From Pseudomonas sp. RIT-PI-r (GTDB taxonomy: Bacteria; Pseudomonadota; Gammaproteobacteria; Pseudomonadales; Pseudomonadaceae), in NCBI RefSeq assembly GCF_001297015.1, contig NZ_LIGE01000025.1:434001-498000 (forward strand): a DNA stretch of 64,000 nt, given 5' to 3'. Of the stretch, positions 15,249 to 24,302 are shown piece after piece (the stretch's first letter is position 1; each line of letters opens with the position of its first letter). The translations under genes were made by a program, and so were the position numbers. The notes below the pieces were generated by a model. The model saw nothing but the letters and a program-made list of their open reading frames with translations. It did no database searches and was not told the origin of the DNA.

Positions 15249-17699
15249 TCAAAATTGATAATGGACACCAATGCCCATACCAAAGTCTTTGCTGACATTT
15301 TCACCTTTGCTGGTATCCACCTCTGCGTACATCTGCCAACGGCCAGTCAATGTCCATGATACTCCGGCCCCCACTTCAAACTGCCCACCGGACAAATCGT
15401 TATTGAATTTATTATCGTTGATGCGCACTTCGTTGTTTTTCACAAATTCGTTGACTACCGCGGCGCGCACATGAGGCTGCACGATACTGCCATCCGCCAA
15501 GGTCGTACCTCTGCCTAGCGTGACGCCCACCTTGCCAAGCATAGAGCGTGTAGTGTCGGCGTCAGCGCGCAACCCGTTATCCAGCGTATATTCCTTGCCT
15601 TGCACAGACGCAGCCTGCCACTGAGTGAAAACTTCAGCGTAGTAATCCTCGCTGATGTCGATGTGCTTACCAAACTCCACCGACGCACTCGCGCCAAGGT
15701 TGTTGTAATCACCTTTGGTACGAGTGCCATCACTCATCGTCACTTTGGCATCGTTGCGAAAATGATTGAGCTTGGCAACAGTATCCAGGTAATAGCCACT
15801 CTCACCCAACCACGTACCATAGACACCGATCGAGGTGCTGTCGATTTCGCCTGAACTGCCGCGTTTCAAGTCCAGATCGGACTTGCTGTACCCTGCGAAA
15901 ACGCCAAACAATACTGTTTCATCCGCGAGCTGGATTGGAGTGTCCACACCCATGGACAAACCATACTGATTTTGGCTGTAACCATCGCCATAAGCGTTAT
16001 TGCTGATGGAATATCGATTGCCGTAAGAGCGAACCCAGCCACCGGTCAACTCGCTGTTATTGCGAAGATCGCCCATGCGGTTATTCAACGATGCCATCTC
16101 GCCGTATATCACCGTGGGAGCCGTACCAAAAATGGCCAAGACCGAGCGTGTGGGTGTACTGACAACTTCCTTGTCAGGCTGCAAATACCAGTCGTTTCCT
16201 TCCTTGATCAATTTGTAAGTGAATGCACCGGCATCCACTTTGCTGTTGACCAAACCATATTCGGCAGTACCGGCGACGCTCTGCACCACTTTTATTGACG
16301 CATCACTGACAGGGTCCAGCCCTGTACTTGAAACCAATAACTGGTGATTACCGGCTGCACTGCCCGTCACATTCAATAGATCACTGATGCCCCTGTTGAA
16401 GTCGGTGCCCATCTCGAACGTACCGCTGCCCGACAGATTCGCCACATCAAGCTGGAAATACTGTTGGCCGTCGCCCAGCTTCACCCTGCCGCCATTGGTG
16501 AGCGCCAGGTTACTCACAGATTGGCTGGCGGTCATTTGCCACAACGCCTGATTGCCGATGGCAAAGTTGGCAACATCATTGACTTGCCCTATCAGCGTGG
16601 AAGCATTGTCCAGCCGCAAGGCCGAAACGCTGTTCGCGGCACCTGAAACGTTGCCGGTCATAACGCTTTGATTGTTGATCGTGGTGTTGGCGACATTCTG
16701 CAAGTCGCCGGTCAACATGGAAGCATTGTCGATCAACATGGTAGATGCACCTATGACGTTGCCCGTCATATTCGCCCGATTATTGAGTGTCGCGCTGGTA
16801 ACGTTTTGCAAGTTGCCGCTCAAGGTTGCATTGTTTTGCAGCGTGACATTTGCCGAGCTGCCGGAAGCCACTTCGACATTCCCCTTTAGAACGCTGTCGT
16901 CCACGACAAGATTTGCGGAAGCACCAGGACCGACCTCAAGCAAGGTGCCGTTGGCGCCGATCAATGTCGAATGATTACGTACTGTGATATTGGCAATGGT
17001 AGGGAAATTCGGCGCATTGAAGCCCACGAAAATGGCGGAGCCGCCCTGACCTACCACTCGCGTACCATCAAGCACGATCGTTGATGGAATGATGGCCGAT
17101 GCCTGAGTGTCGGTTCCGACGATCAAACCGTTGCGTCCACCCGTGAGGGTACTTGAGGTGGCGGACAGTGTGCCTTCAAGCAATCGAATACCAAAACTGC
17201 TGCCTCCGGTGCCTTGCACAGTGGAGTTCTGGATATCGATATTGCTGAACCGATTGCCCGCGACCCCGCCTTGTAGGCCTTGAACTACCGATTGGTCACG
17301 CAAGGTCACCGTCGATCCTCCGACGCTGGCAACGCCACGAACCGCTGACATACCAATCCCGCCCGCACTGGTGACAGTAGTGCGACTCAATATGGCACTG
17401 GCGTTGGTCAGGAACATTCCTTGTGAAGCAGATGCTGAGGTAACGGTAGAGCCGGTCAAGTTGACAGTACTGCCCACCGTACCAGTGATAGCGAGAGTTT
17501 CGGCGCCAAGGCCTATCAACGAAGCATTGGTTTCAAGTTGCCAGGTATCCAATGGTGTAGTGGCATCAATATTTTGCGTGGTGCCTGCTGGAACGGTGGA
17601 GGCGTGGGACAATCCCGAATCAAATAAAATTGGAATACATGTAAGCAAACAAAAATGAAGAGTGCTTCTGGGAAACGCGGAATCTGATATTGAAGACAT
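15249..17699 (-). CDS. Pertactin-type autotransporter (type Va secretion)
   Basis: An 816-residue protein with a signal peptide (cleavage near GLSHA/STVP, about residue 34). The passenger is Ser/Thr/Asn-rich with beta-helix character. At about residues 285-385 it holds three imperfect repeats of 36-39 residues built on Asn-x-Ser-x-Leu-(T/S)-G and MTGNV. A pertactin-like region (SGSGTFEMGTDF) follows, then a C-terminal beta-barrel of about 280 residues starting near GGWVRSYGNRY and ending in Phe. It is expected on the cell surface. No protease or lipase catalytic motif is visible. G+C is lower than in flanking core genes. Confidence 0.9.
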   Translation of the reverse strand: MSSISDSAFPRSTLHFCLLTCIPILFDSGLSHASTVPAGTTQNIDATTPLDTWQLETNASLIGLGAETLAITGTVGSTVNLTGSTVTSASASQGMFLTNASAILSRTTVTSAGGIGMSAVRGVASVGGSTVTLRDQSVVQGLQGGVAGNRFSNIDIQNSTVQGTGGSSFGIRLLEGTLSATSSTLTGGRNGLIVGTDTQASAIIPSTIVLDGTRVVGQGGSAIFVGFNAPNFPTIANITVRNHSTLIGANGTLLEVGPGASANLVVDDSVLKGNVEVASGSSANVTLQNNATLSGNLQNVTSATLNNRANMTGNVIGASTMLIDNASMLTGDLQNVANTTINNQSVMTGNVSGAANSVSALRLDNASTLIGQVNDVANFAIGNQALWQMTASQSVSNLALTNGGRVKLGDGQQYFQLDVANLSGSGTFEMGTDFNRGISDLLNVTGSAAGNHQLLVSSTGLDPVSDASIKVVQSVAGTAEYGLVNSKVDAGAFTYKLIKEGNDWYLQPDKEVVSTPTRSVLAIFGTAPTVIYGEMASLNNRMGDLRNNSELTGGWVRSYGNRYSISNNAYGDGYSQNQYGLSMGVDTPIQLADETVLFGVFAGYSKSDLDLKRGSSGEIDSTSIGVYGTWLGESGYYLDTVAKLNHFRNDAKVTMSDGTRTKGDYNNLGASASVEFGKHIDISEDYYAEVFTQWQAASVQGKEYTLDNGLRADADTTRSMLGKVGVTLGRGTTLADGSIVQPHVRAAVVNEFVKNNEVRINDNKFNNDLSGGQFEVGAGVSWTLTGRWQMYAEVDTSKGENVSKDFGMGIGVHYQF

Positions 17700-17810
17700 A
17701 TTTAGGCCCTACTCGGTAACATTACCTGACGAACGCGGTTCCCCCCATGACTGATATGTGAGGGCAATCCGAGACGGCCGTCAGACTACGGTTTACCAAG
17801 CCAGTTATAT

Positions 17811-17838
17811 GTAGGACACATCCTCGTCGAGGTAGGAC
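17811..17838. promoter_or_regulatory. GTAGGAC direct repeat with AGGA-N4-TCCT dyad upstream of the autotransporter
   Basis: GTAGGAC occurs at 17811-17817 and 17832-17838, 21 bases apart (two helical turns). The first copy is part of the inverted repeat AGGA-CACA-TCCT. The position is about 112-139 bases before the autotransporter start, within the 249-base gap that otherwise holds no gene. A NarL/FixJ-class regulator could bind such a site, but I have no named match. Confidence 0.3.
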
Positions 17839-17948
17839 TTATCTCATTTTCATGTACGAGGCTTTGCATTCGAAAGTAAAAAATCGCCAGCACTGATGAA
17901 AGAAAAGCCAGTTGACTTTCACCAGCGCTGACGAACTCATACGCCGAA

Positions 17949-20900
17949 TCAAGGAGTTACTTCAGGCCGTTCAATGTCGCAATACACCAGACTCGTATTC
18001 AGAAGCGCCACAGGGACGATCGTTTCGGATGTAATGCCGTTGACCGTGTAGGCAATGCGGGCGTAACGGGTGGCTGGACGAGTCCCTGGTGCAGTACTCG
18101 GCAACTGGATCGTTTTGATCGCCTCATAATCGGTAAGACGGAACTCTAGATCTCCCGTTGGCGGCATCGGGGCGGAATCCGTGATAGTGGTGTTGGGAAT
18201 ATCCGTGCCAGCTGGAGTATTTGTGGTGCGCCCCACGAACGTCAGATCGACCGTTGCCCCAGTCGGGATATTGGCATCGCGGATAATCCGGATCCGCAAA
18301 TTACGCGGCTGATACGGCGGCATTGGACCGTTCACCGTAACAGGATGATTAAGGCTAGGGCAGTTGATGCTGGTGATAATCCGCTCCGGCACAACAGTTC
18401 CACTCGCAGCTCGGAACGCTGACACGATAAGCTGAGGCGCGGGTACATTGATCACGATAGCAGTCACCTGGACATCGGTAGGTATCTTCTGCTTCATCAC
18501 GTTGGCGCTGCCCGGGTACTCGATGGTGATGTACGCTTTGCGAGCGTCTGCCCCCGTACCGTTCCCCTCCAGGCGAATGGTTTCCCAAGGCAATGTCGTT
18601 TGCACGGTTGTGTCGCCCACCCGTACCGGAATGGGTTCGCCGACCTGTTTATCCTGGTAATAGAACTTGACGATTTCACGCCCGGTGATCGGACGGTTTA
18701 CATCAGTCCACAAAGGCCAGTTCATCGTTGCCGCAATACCAGCCTGTGCCGGACCCAGTGTGTTTGGTGCTGGCGCCGGAGTCCCAGCGCCCTGCACCAC
18801 GACAGGAGAAATGTTGATGTTCGGCAAGTCGGGCAGATTCGGTTGCTCAGGCCCGGCATAGGAAAAGTCGACGATGGCAAACACAGACGCCGAAGTCGGG
18901 TTAGGCGTGATTGTTGAGCGCTCCAGTTCGTACCAGTACTCAAACTCCACCTCTTGAGTCCCATTGGCATCGCCAAAGAGCTGGGACATGATGTCAAAAT
19001 CCAGTTCGAAAAGCAGAGGCCCGGCAGTACCAGCCGGCGGAATCGGTTGTTCAGGCAACGCAATCGCTGCCCCGGCCTGATCAGAGGTCAAGTACGGAAT
19101 GATTCGATCACCCGGAAGCGAATTCAACGGAAAGTCGATTTCCATGATGACTTTGGTTGGATCAGCAGCAGTGGACAAGGTAATCGGAACACTGCCATTG
19201 GGCCCCGTGACAGGGATTCTTGGAACTTCCAATACCGGCGCAGGAGTCTTGACGCGCCTGAACAGCGTGGTAATAGCCGAGTTATTGCTTACATTGCCCG
19301 GCAAATCGATCAGGTTGTAGGAATAAAAGTAAGACCCTTCATTCATCGCCGACAAATAGCTGAGCGGCACATTGATAACACCGCCGGTTGGCACTGGAAA
19401 GTCTTCGACCACCGCGCCTTCACCCTGCATCAGAGAAAACGTGGTTTGCGTCGAGATATAAAAATTGACCTTATCTTTGCTCGCTTCGAACTTCTGATAA
19501 GCCGTGGGAATGGTTAAATTCAAACCACCACTGTTGGCAGGATTGAGCAGCCAGGCATCATCGATAACTGGAGGAAACCCCGCACCCAAGGTCAACAGCG
19601 TAGGCCGTATACCTGTGCCGTTCGGACCACCGGGTTGGCGTTGGTAAGGCGCAGTCTGATCCAGCAGGATCTCGGTGTGGGGACTGGAGGTATCGACGTT
19701 ATCGAATGCATCATAAATGAAGAACGACAATTCAAAAGGTGTGTAATCACCGTTCGCATTGAAGACCTCCCTTACCCTGGCCGGGATATCGACCTCGAAC
19801 ACAATAGGGAATGTCCAGTCTCCACCGGGCTCGGCGGCTTTGGTTTTCGTCACAACAACAAACGTTGGGTCGAACTCGACAGGAACTGTTCCCTTGGGAA
19901 AAAGATAAAGTTCAATCCTTGCTGCCCCGTCCGGGCCCTTATCATCAATATCAGTCAAGTGCACAGTAATTTTTTTATTAACGACCAACTGCTCGTAAGT
20001 CAATCGACCATCCGGCAAATTGCCTACAATAACAGGAGGCAACGCCAGCACACCCGTCCCAAGTTTCGCCTGCATATTCATATTCGTACGCTCCATCAAC
20101 ATGCCATTTATTGGATAATTAACGTTATCGCCCAATAGAAAACTACGCGACTGCAGACTGCTAACTTCTTTGGCTAACATTTTGTTGCTTTCAGAAACGT
20201 CCAACACACTTGTTACCGGCCCACAAAAATTACTTTTACCAGGAACAACCCGGTCGAATTTGACCAGGCCAGTTTCTGACTTTCCCAAAGCGGTGTTATT
20301 TCGATGCAAGGTGTAGGTGGCAAGAGCAGAAGCATCTCTTGCCATCGGCTCAATATATTTGGCGTAATGTTGGGAAGTCAGCTCAAACGAGAATCCGTCA
20401 GTTGAATTAGCATCTGCCAGGGTCAATGTTTTGGAGAACCGTCCCGCCGTTCCTTTGATTGGCCTAACGCCATTGAGACTTTGAAAACCTTCCCAATCCA
20501 GAGTGACGACGTCTTTTTCGGCAAACCGTCCAGGCTGCGCAGGCACTTTGATTTGTACTGTTTCCCACACTTTGGGTACTGAATTGCAATTGAGATACCC
20601 CCAGATAGTCGCACTTGGAAATTCCGGCTCCAACAAGTTGACGGGAATTAGTCGGCTGACGATGTACCATTGCGGCAAGGACGTATCAGGATTACCAGTA
20701 TCTTGCGCAGTAACGCGATATCTGAGCCGGATATCGCCGTCACGCTGTAAATATCGAGGTGGAAGGATAAAAAAATCAGGGACGGTCACAGGTACTGGAA
20801 GGCGTTCACTGTGAAAAATCTGTTCTTCTGCCTCGGAGGCTCCGGGTTCCAGAACCATGATTTCAATCAGATCGAAGTTACCAGGAATGACCGACGGATT

Positions 20901-21038
20901 CGGCCACATGGGTATACGGATGATCACGCCTTTAACGGGTGCGTCAGGTGGAAGTGCACCGCCCGTGCCGACGCCATCGATCGTTAGCGGAACCGCAAAA
21001 ATACCGATGTTATTTGTTTCGATAGAGAAAGAATTCAT
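17949..21038 (-). CDS. Unknown 1029-residue protein of tandem Ig-like modules
   Basis: I do not recognise a named family. There is no signal peptide, membrane segment or catalytic motif. The sequence is a chain of beta-rich modules of about 120-150 residues. Two of them, residues 151-272 and 893-1020, are bounded by the protein's only four cysteines (spacing 121 and 127). They share FELT/FRLT followed later by ALATYTLH/PATRYARI and a final SET. Middle modules keep the pattern without cysteines (for example FEVDIPARV and FELDFDIM). This resembles bacterial Ig-like adhesive proteins, but the export route is unclear. Its promoter region carries the lux-box-like dyad. G+C is low (25 of 60 bases at 20161-20220). 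Confidence 0.75.
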   Translation of the reverse strand: MNSFSIETNNIGIFAVPLTIDGVGTGGALPPDAPVKGVIIRIPMWPNPSVIPGNFDLIEIMVLEPGASEAEEQIFHSERLPVPVTVPDFFILPPRYLQRDGDIRLRYRVTAQDTGNPDTSLPQWYIVSRLIPVNLLEPEFPSATIWGYLNCNSVPKVWETVQIKVPAQPGRFAEKDVVTLDWEGFQSLNGVRPIKGTAGRFSKTLTLADANSTDGFSFELTSQHYAKYIEPMARDASALATYTLHRNNTALGKSETGLVKFDRVVPGKSNFCGPVTSVLDVSESNKMLAKEVSSLQSRSFLLGDNVNYPINGMLMERTNMNMQAKLGTGVLALPPVIVGNLPDGRLTYEQLVVNKKITVHLTDIDDKGPDGAARIELYLFPKGTVPVEFDPTFVVVTKTKAAEPGGDWTFPIVFEVDIPARVREVFNANGDYTPFELSFFIYDAFDNVDTSSPHTEILLDQTAPYQRQPGGPNGTGIRPTLLTLGAGFPPVIDDAWLLNPANSGGLNLTIPTAYQKFEASKDKVNFYISTQTTFSLMQGEGAVVEDFPVPTGGVINVPLSYLSAMNEGSYFYSYNLIDLPGNVSNNSAITTLFRRVKTPAPVLEVPRIPVTGPNGSVPITLSTAADPTKVIMEIDFPLNSLPGDRIIPYLTSDQAGAAIALPEQPIPPAGTAGPLLFELDFDIMSQLFGDANGTQEVEFEYWYELERSTITPNPTSASVFAIVDFSYAGPEQPNLPDLPNINISPVVVQGAGTPAPAPNTLGPAQAGIAATMNWPLWTDVNRPITGREIVKFYYQDKQVGEPIPVRVGDTTVQTTLPWETIRLEGNGTGADARKAYITIEYPGSANVMKQKIPTDVQVTAIVINVPAPQLIVSAFRAASGTVVPERIITSINCPSLNHPVTVNGPMPPYQPRNLRIRIIRDANIPTGATVDLTFVGRTTNTPAGTDIPNTTITDSAPMPPTGDLEFRLTDYEAIKTIQLPSTAPGTRPATRYARIAYTVNGITSETIVPVALLNTSLVYCDIERPEVTP

Positions 21039-21080
21039 TGGCTGACGGCCCTGTAAAATTCCGTTCGCAACGCTGAGGGA

Positions 21081-21125
21081 ATTAAGCGCTTAGCGAACAG
21101 ACTTGCCTACTGTCAGATCTGACAG
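21081..21125 (-). promoter_or_regulatory. Lux-box-like palindrome plus -10 element of the 1029-residue gene
   Basis: A perfect 16-base palindrome CTGTCAGATCTGACAG spans 21110-21125. On the minus strand the hexamer CTTAAT (21086-21081, four of six consensus bases) lies 34 bases downstream of its centre, giving a predicted start near 21074. On the plus strand no -10 is found at the matching distance, so it points to the 1029-residue gene and not to ptxS. It shares CTGTCA-N4-TGACAG with 14631-14646 and resembles las/lux boxes. Confidence 0.6.
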
Positions 21126-21215
21126 GTAAAGCGACCGCTCGTCGGCGAAAGACCTCTGACGCAGGTTGGCTCGTGATTAACGCACCTTGACGTACACACG
21201 CCGATTGGTGTTTCC

Positions 21216-21229
21216 TGAAACCGGTTTCA
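21216..21229. promoter_or_regulatory. PtxS operator upstream of ptxS
   Basis: The perfect 14-base palindrome TGAAACCGGTTTCA is the operator described for PtxS in P. putida and P. aeruginosa. It lies 44 bases before the ptxS start, consistent with autorepression relieved by 2-ketogluconate. Confidence 0.92.
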
Positions 21230-21272
21230 ATGACGTTTCAAACACTCCAACAACAAGAAAGTTGCCGCCACG

Positions 21273-22301
21273 ATGAACGACTTCTCCACCGCCCAACGCA
21301 GCCGCGTGACCATGCTCGACGTCGCCGAGCGCGCCGGGGTCTCGAAGGCCAGCGTCTCGCGCTTCATCGGCGATGACCGCGCCCTGCTCTCTGATGCCAT
21401 CGCCCTGCGCATCGAGCAAGCCATCAGCGAACTCGGCTACCGCCCCAACCAAATGGCGCGCGGCCTGAAACGCGGGCGCACGCGCCTGATCGGCATGCTG
21501 GTGGCCGATATCCGTAACCCTTATTCAATTGCCGTGATGCACGGGGTGGAAACCGCCTGCCGGGCGCACGGCTACAGCCTGGTGGTATGCAACACCGACC
21601 GCGATGACGAGCAGGAGCGCCAGCACTTGGCCCTATTGCGTTCGTACAACATCGAAGGACTGATCGTGAACACCCTGGGCCATCACCGTGACGAGTTGCA
21701 CGAACTGCGTCGCGAGATGCCGCTGGTGCTGGTCGATCGCAAGGTCGACGGTCTCGACAGCGACATGGTCGGGCTGAACAACCCGCTAGCTGTGGAGATG
21801 GCGCTGATGCATCTGGAGCAGCGCGGTTATCGCAATCTGGTGCTGGTGACTGAACCCTATGACGGCACCAGTTCGCGGATCGAGCGGGTCAGCAGTTTTC
21901 AGGCACAGATTGCTCAGCGCTCGGCGCTGACTGGGGTGGTGCTGGAAACCGGCGATGAGCTGGGCGCACAACTGCAAACCTTTTTAAATACGCCCGGTGC
22001 CGGACCAAAAGCGTTGTTCTGCGCCAATGGCGTGGCAGCGCTGGCCGCAACGACTGCGTTGCGCCAGATGGGTTGCCGGTTGTTCGAGGATGTCGGGTTC
22101 ATCGCCCTGGATGATCTGGATTGGTATCCGTTGGTGGGCAGCGGGATTACCGCACTGGCTCAGCCGACGGCAGAGATTGGTGCGCGGGCGTTTGAGTGTT
22201 TGCTCAAGCGTTTGCGTGGGGATGATGAGGTGGCGCGGGTGGTGGATTTTGCGCCGGTGCTGGTTGAGCGTGGGTCAACCTTGGGGATTAGCGTTGTTTG
22301 A
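21273..22301 (+). CDS. ptxS: PtxS, LacI-family repressor of 2-ketogluconate metabolism
   Basis: A 342-residue LacI/GalR regulator. The N-terminal helix-turn-helix reads VTMLDVAERAGVSKASVSRFI, with a hinge at LGYRPNQMARGLK, then a periplasmic-binding-like effector domain (from about residue 62). Identity follows from the directly downstream kguE-kguK-kguT-kguD and the two perfect PtxS operators at 21216 and 22424. In studied pseudomonads it represses the kgu and gluconate dehydrogenase genes and is released by 2-ketogluconate. A REP doublet separates it from kguE. Confidence 0.93.
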   Translation: MNDFSTAQRSRVTMLDVAERAGVSKASVSRFIGDDRALLSDAIALRIEQAISELGYRPNQMARGLKRGRTRLIGMLVADIRNPYSIAVMHGVETACRAHGYSLVVCNTDRDDEQERQHLALLRSYNIEGLIVNTLGHHRDELHELRREMPLVLVDRKVDGLDSDMVGLNNPLAVEMALMHLEQRGYRNLVLVTEPYDGTSSRIERVSSFQAQIAQRSALTGVVLETGDELGAQLQTFLNTPGAGPKALFCANGVAALAATTALRQMGCRLFEDVGFIALDDLDWYPLVGSGITALAQPTAEIGARAFECLLKRLRGDDEVARVVDFAPVLVERGSTLGISVV

Positions 22302-22308
22302 GCTGACC

Positions 22309-22375
22309 TATCGCGAGCAGGCTCACTCCTACATTTGGAATGCGTTCCCCTGTAGGAGTGAGCCTGCTCGCGATA
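22309..22375. repeat. REP/REPIN, TATCGCGAGCAGGCTCACTCC family
   Basis: Inverted pair with arms of about 28 bases, 8 bases after the ptxS stop and before the kguE operator. It probably marks the end of the ptxS transcript. Confidence 0.85.
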
Positions 22376-22423
22376 GCGTCGGAAAGGACAATACAGAACA
22401 CCTGATATTTTTTTGAACAAAAA

Positions 22424-22437
22424 TGAAACCGGTTTCA
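22424..22437. promoter_or_regulatory. PtxS operator upstream of kguE
   Basis: Second perfect TGAAACCGGTTTCA, just before the kguE SD region (AGAGG) and 14 bases from the ATG. A repressor bound here would block the kguEKTD transcript at or after initiation. Confidence 0.92.
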
Positions 22438-22450
22438 GAGGTCAATAACA

Positions 22451-23233
22451 ATGAATAAACCCGACGTTTCCATCAGTCTGTCCAGCTACGGCGCCGAGCT
22501 TGTGCGTCAGCGTGGACAAGCTTCATTCATCGATATCCTGGCTGCCGCCGGGGCCAATCGCATCGAGTGGCGCGAAGAATTGCTGACGCGCGAAGACCCT
22601 GCGCAACTGGCCGAGGCCACTCAGGCGCAGGGCCTGCAGAGCATCTATTCCTCGCCCACCGAACTGTGGCTGGCCGGTCAGGCACCACCGAATCCCGAAT
22701 TGATTACCGCCCTGCAACAGGCCGAAGCGTTCGGTTCGAAATGGCTGAAAGTCTCCCTCGGCTACTTCACCGACAATAACGATCTGCAAGCCTTGGCCGA
22801 GCGTTTGCAGCACAGCCCCGTGCAGTTGCTGGTGGAAAACGACCAAACCTTGCATGGCGGGCGTATCGAACCGTTTCAACGCTTCTTCAACGCTGTCGAG
22901 CAGCACAACCTGCCGATCAAGATGACTTTCGACATCGGCCACTGGCAGGGGCAGGACCCGTCCGCCCCCAGCGCCGCCCGCCTGCTCGGGCGGCATGTCG
23001 GCTATGTGCACTGCAAAGCCGTGGCCCGTCGCGCCGACGGCAAACTGGTCGCGGTGCCGCCTGCCGTCAGTGACCTGCATCTGTGGGAACAACTGCTGCG
23101 GCACATGGCCCAAGGCGTTATGCGCGCCGCCGAATATCCGTTGCAGGGCGAGGATCTGTTGCAACTGACCAGCGAACACGTCGCCGCCCTCGCCCGCCTC
23201 GGCCAATCGCGTCTGGAGCCTGCTCATGTCTGA
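22451..23233 (+). CDS. kguE: KguE, TIM-barrel sugar phosphate isomerase/epimerase-like protein
   Basis: A 260-residue AP-endonuclease-2-fold protein. Expected metal-binding positions are visible: Glu in [10 protein letters not shown], Asp and His in [10 protein letters not shown], and His in YVHCKA. It is the first gene of the 2-ketogluconate operon, directly under a PtxS operator. Its biochemical step is not settled, and epimerase is a fold-based name. It overlaps kguK by 8 bases (ATGTCTGA). Confidence 0.88.
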   Translation: MNKPDVSISLSSYGAELVRQRGQASFIDILAAAGANRIEWREELLTREDPAQLAEATQAQGLQSIYSSPTELWLAGQAPPNPELITALQQAEAFGSKWLKVSLGYFTDNNDLQALAERLQHSPVQLLVENDQTLHGGRIEPFQRFFNAVEQHNLPIKMTFDIGHWQGQDPSAPSAARLLGRHVGYVHCKAVARRADGKLVAVPPAVSDLHLWEQLLRHMAQGVMRAAEYPLQGEDLLQLTSEHVAALARLGQSRLEPAHV

Positions 23234-24197
23234 GATCGATATTCTTTCGTTCGGCGAAACCATGGCGATGCTGGTCGCTGAGCAGACCGGAGATCTGGCA
23301 ACGGTCGAGCACTTCCACAAGCGCATCGCCGGGGCCGACAGCAATGTCGCCATCGGCCTTTCGCGCCTGGGTTTCAACGTCGCGTGGCTGAGTCGGGTTG
23401 GCAATGATTCGCTTGGGCGCTTTGTGGTCGAGACGTTGATTAAAGAAGGCCTGGACTGCAGTCATGTCGATGTCGATAAACAGCACCCGACCGGTTTCCA
23501 GTTCAAATCCCGCAACGACGATGGTAGCGATCCGCAGGTCGAATATTTCCGGCGCGGTTCGGCGGCCAGTCATCTGTCACCGCAGTCGATTACCGCCAAC
23601 CTGCTGAGCGCGCGACACCTGCCCGCCACCGGCATTCCGCCAGCGCTGTCGGCCTCAGCGCGAGAGATGTCTTTCGAACTGATGACGCGCATGCGCAGCG
23701 CCGGTCGCAGCGTGTCGTTCGATCCCAACCTGCGCCCAAGCCTGTGGGCCAGCGAGCGCGAAATGATCCGCGAGATCAACCGCCTCGCCGCCCTCGCCCA
23801 TTGGGTGTTGCCGGGATTGAGCGAAGGCCGCTTGCTCACCGGGCTTGAAGACCCGGCGGACATTGCGGCGTTTTATCTGGATCAAGGTGCGGAAGCGGTG
23901 GCGATCAAACTCGGGCCGGAAGGCGCCTACTACCGCACTCATCAGGCTCAGGGTTTTGTCGCCGGGGTGCCGGTGGCGAAGGTGGTCGACACGGTGGGCG
24001 CCGGTGATGGTTTTGCCGTGGGAATGATCAGCGCCTTGCTGGAACACCAGAGCTTTGCCGAGGCGGTGCAGCGGGCGAACTGGATTGGCAGTCGTGCGGT
24101 GCAGAGTCGCGGGGATATGGAGGGCCTTCCAACCCGGGCTGAACTATTTACCGAATTCGAAGACGCCAATCGCGAGCAGGCTCACTCCTACATTTGA
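23226..24197 (+). CDS. kguK: KguK, 2-ketogluconate kinase (PfkB family) with REP-encoded C-terminus
   Basis: A 323-residue ribokinase-fold sugar kinase that phosphorylates cytoplasmic 2-ketogluconate at O6. The N-terminal GETMAMLV and GGA-type motif ([18 protein letters not shown]) and the catalytic [12 protein letters not shown] signature are present. The last nine residues, NREQAHSYI, and the TGA stop are read from the left arm of the REP element at 24169, so the natural C-terminus has been replaced or extended by repeat sequence. The kinase core is complete before that point, so activity is probably kept. Confidence 0.92.
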   Translation: MSEIDILSFGETMAMLVAEQTGDLATVEHFHKRIAGADSNVAIGLSRLGFNVAWLSRVGNDSLGRFVVETLIKEGLDCSHVDVDKQHPTGFQFKSRNDDGSDPQVEYFRRGSAASHLSPQSITANLLSARHLPATGIPPALSASAREMSFELMTRMRSAGRSVSFDPNLRPSLWASEREMIREINRLAALAHWVLPGLSEGRLLTGLEDPADIAAFYLDQGAEAVAIKLGPEGAYYRTHQAQGFVAGVPVAKVVDTVGAGDGFAVGMISALLEHQSFAEAVQRANWIGSRAVQSRGDMEGLPTRAELFTEFEDANREQAHSYI

Positions 24198-24233
24198 AAT
24201 GCGTTCTCCTGTAGGAGTGAGCCTGCTCGCGAT
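24169..24233. repeat. REP/REPIN overlapping the kguK 3' end
   Basis: Inverted pair of the ATCGCGAGCAGGCTCACTCCTACA family. Its left arm is translated as the end of KguK. It lies between kguK and kguT and may reduce or tune expression of the distal genes. Confidence 0.87.
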
Positions 24234-24302
24234 GAGGCCCTGAGAGACAACCGATTTATTGAACCTGCTGCGACAAAAACAACAAGCTCAGGAGCAACAC
24301 CC

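Noticed and set aside
17949..21038. 1029-residue protein as a classical secreted RTX or BapA-type adhesin
   Set aside because: No signal peptide, no RTX nonapeptides and no type I secretion genes adjacent.
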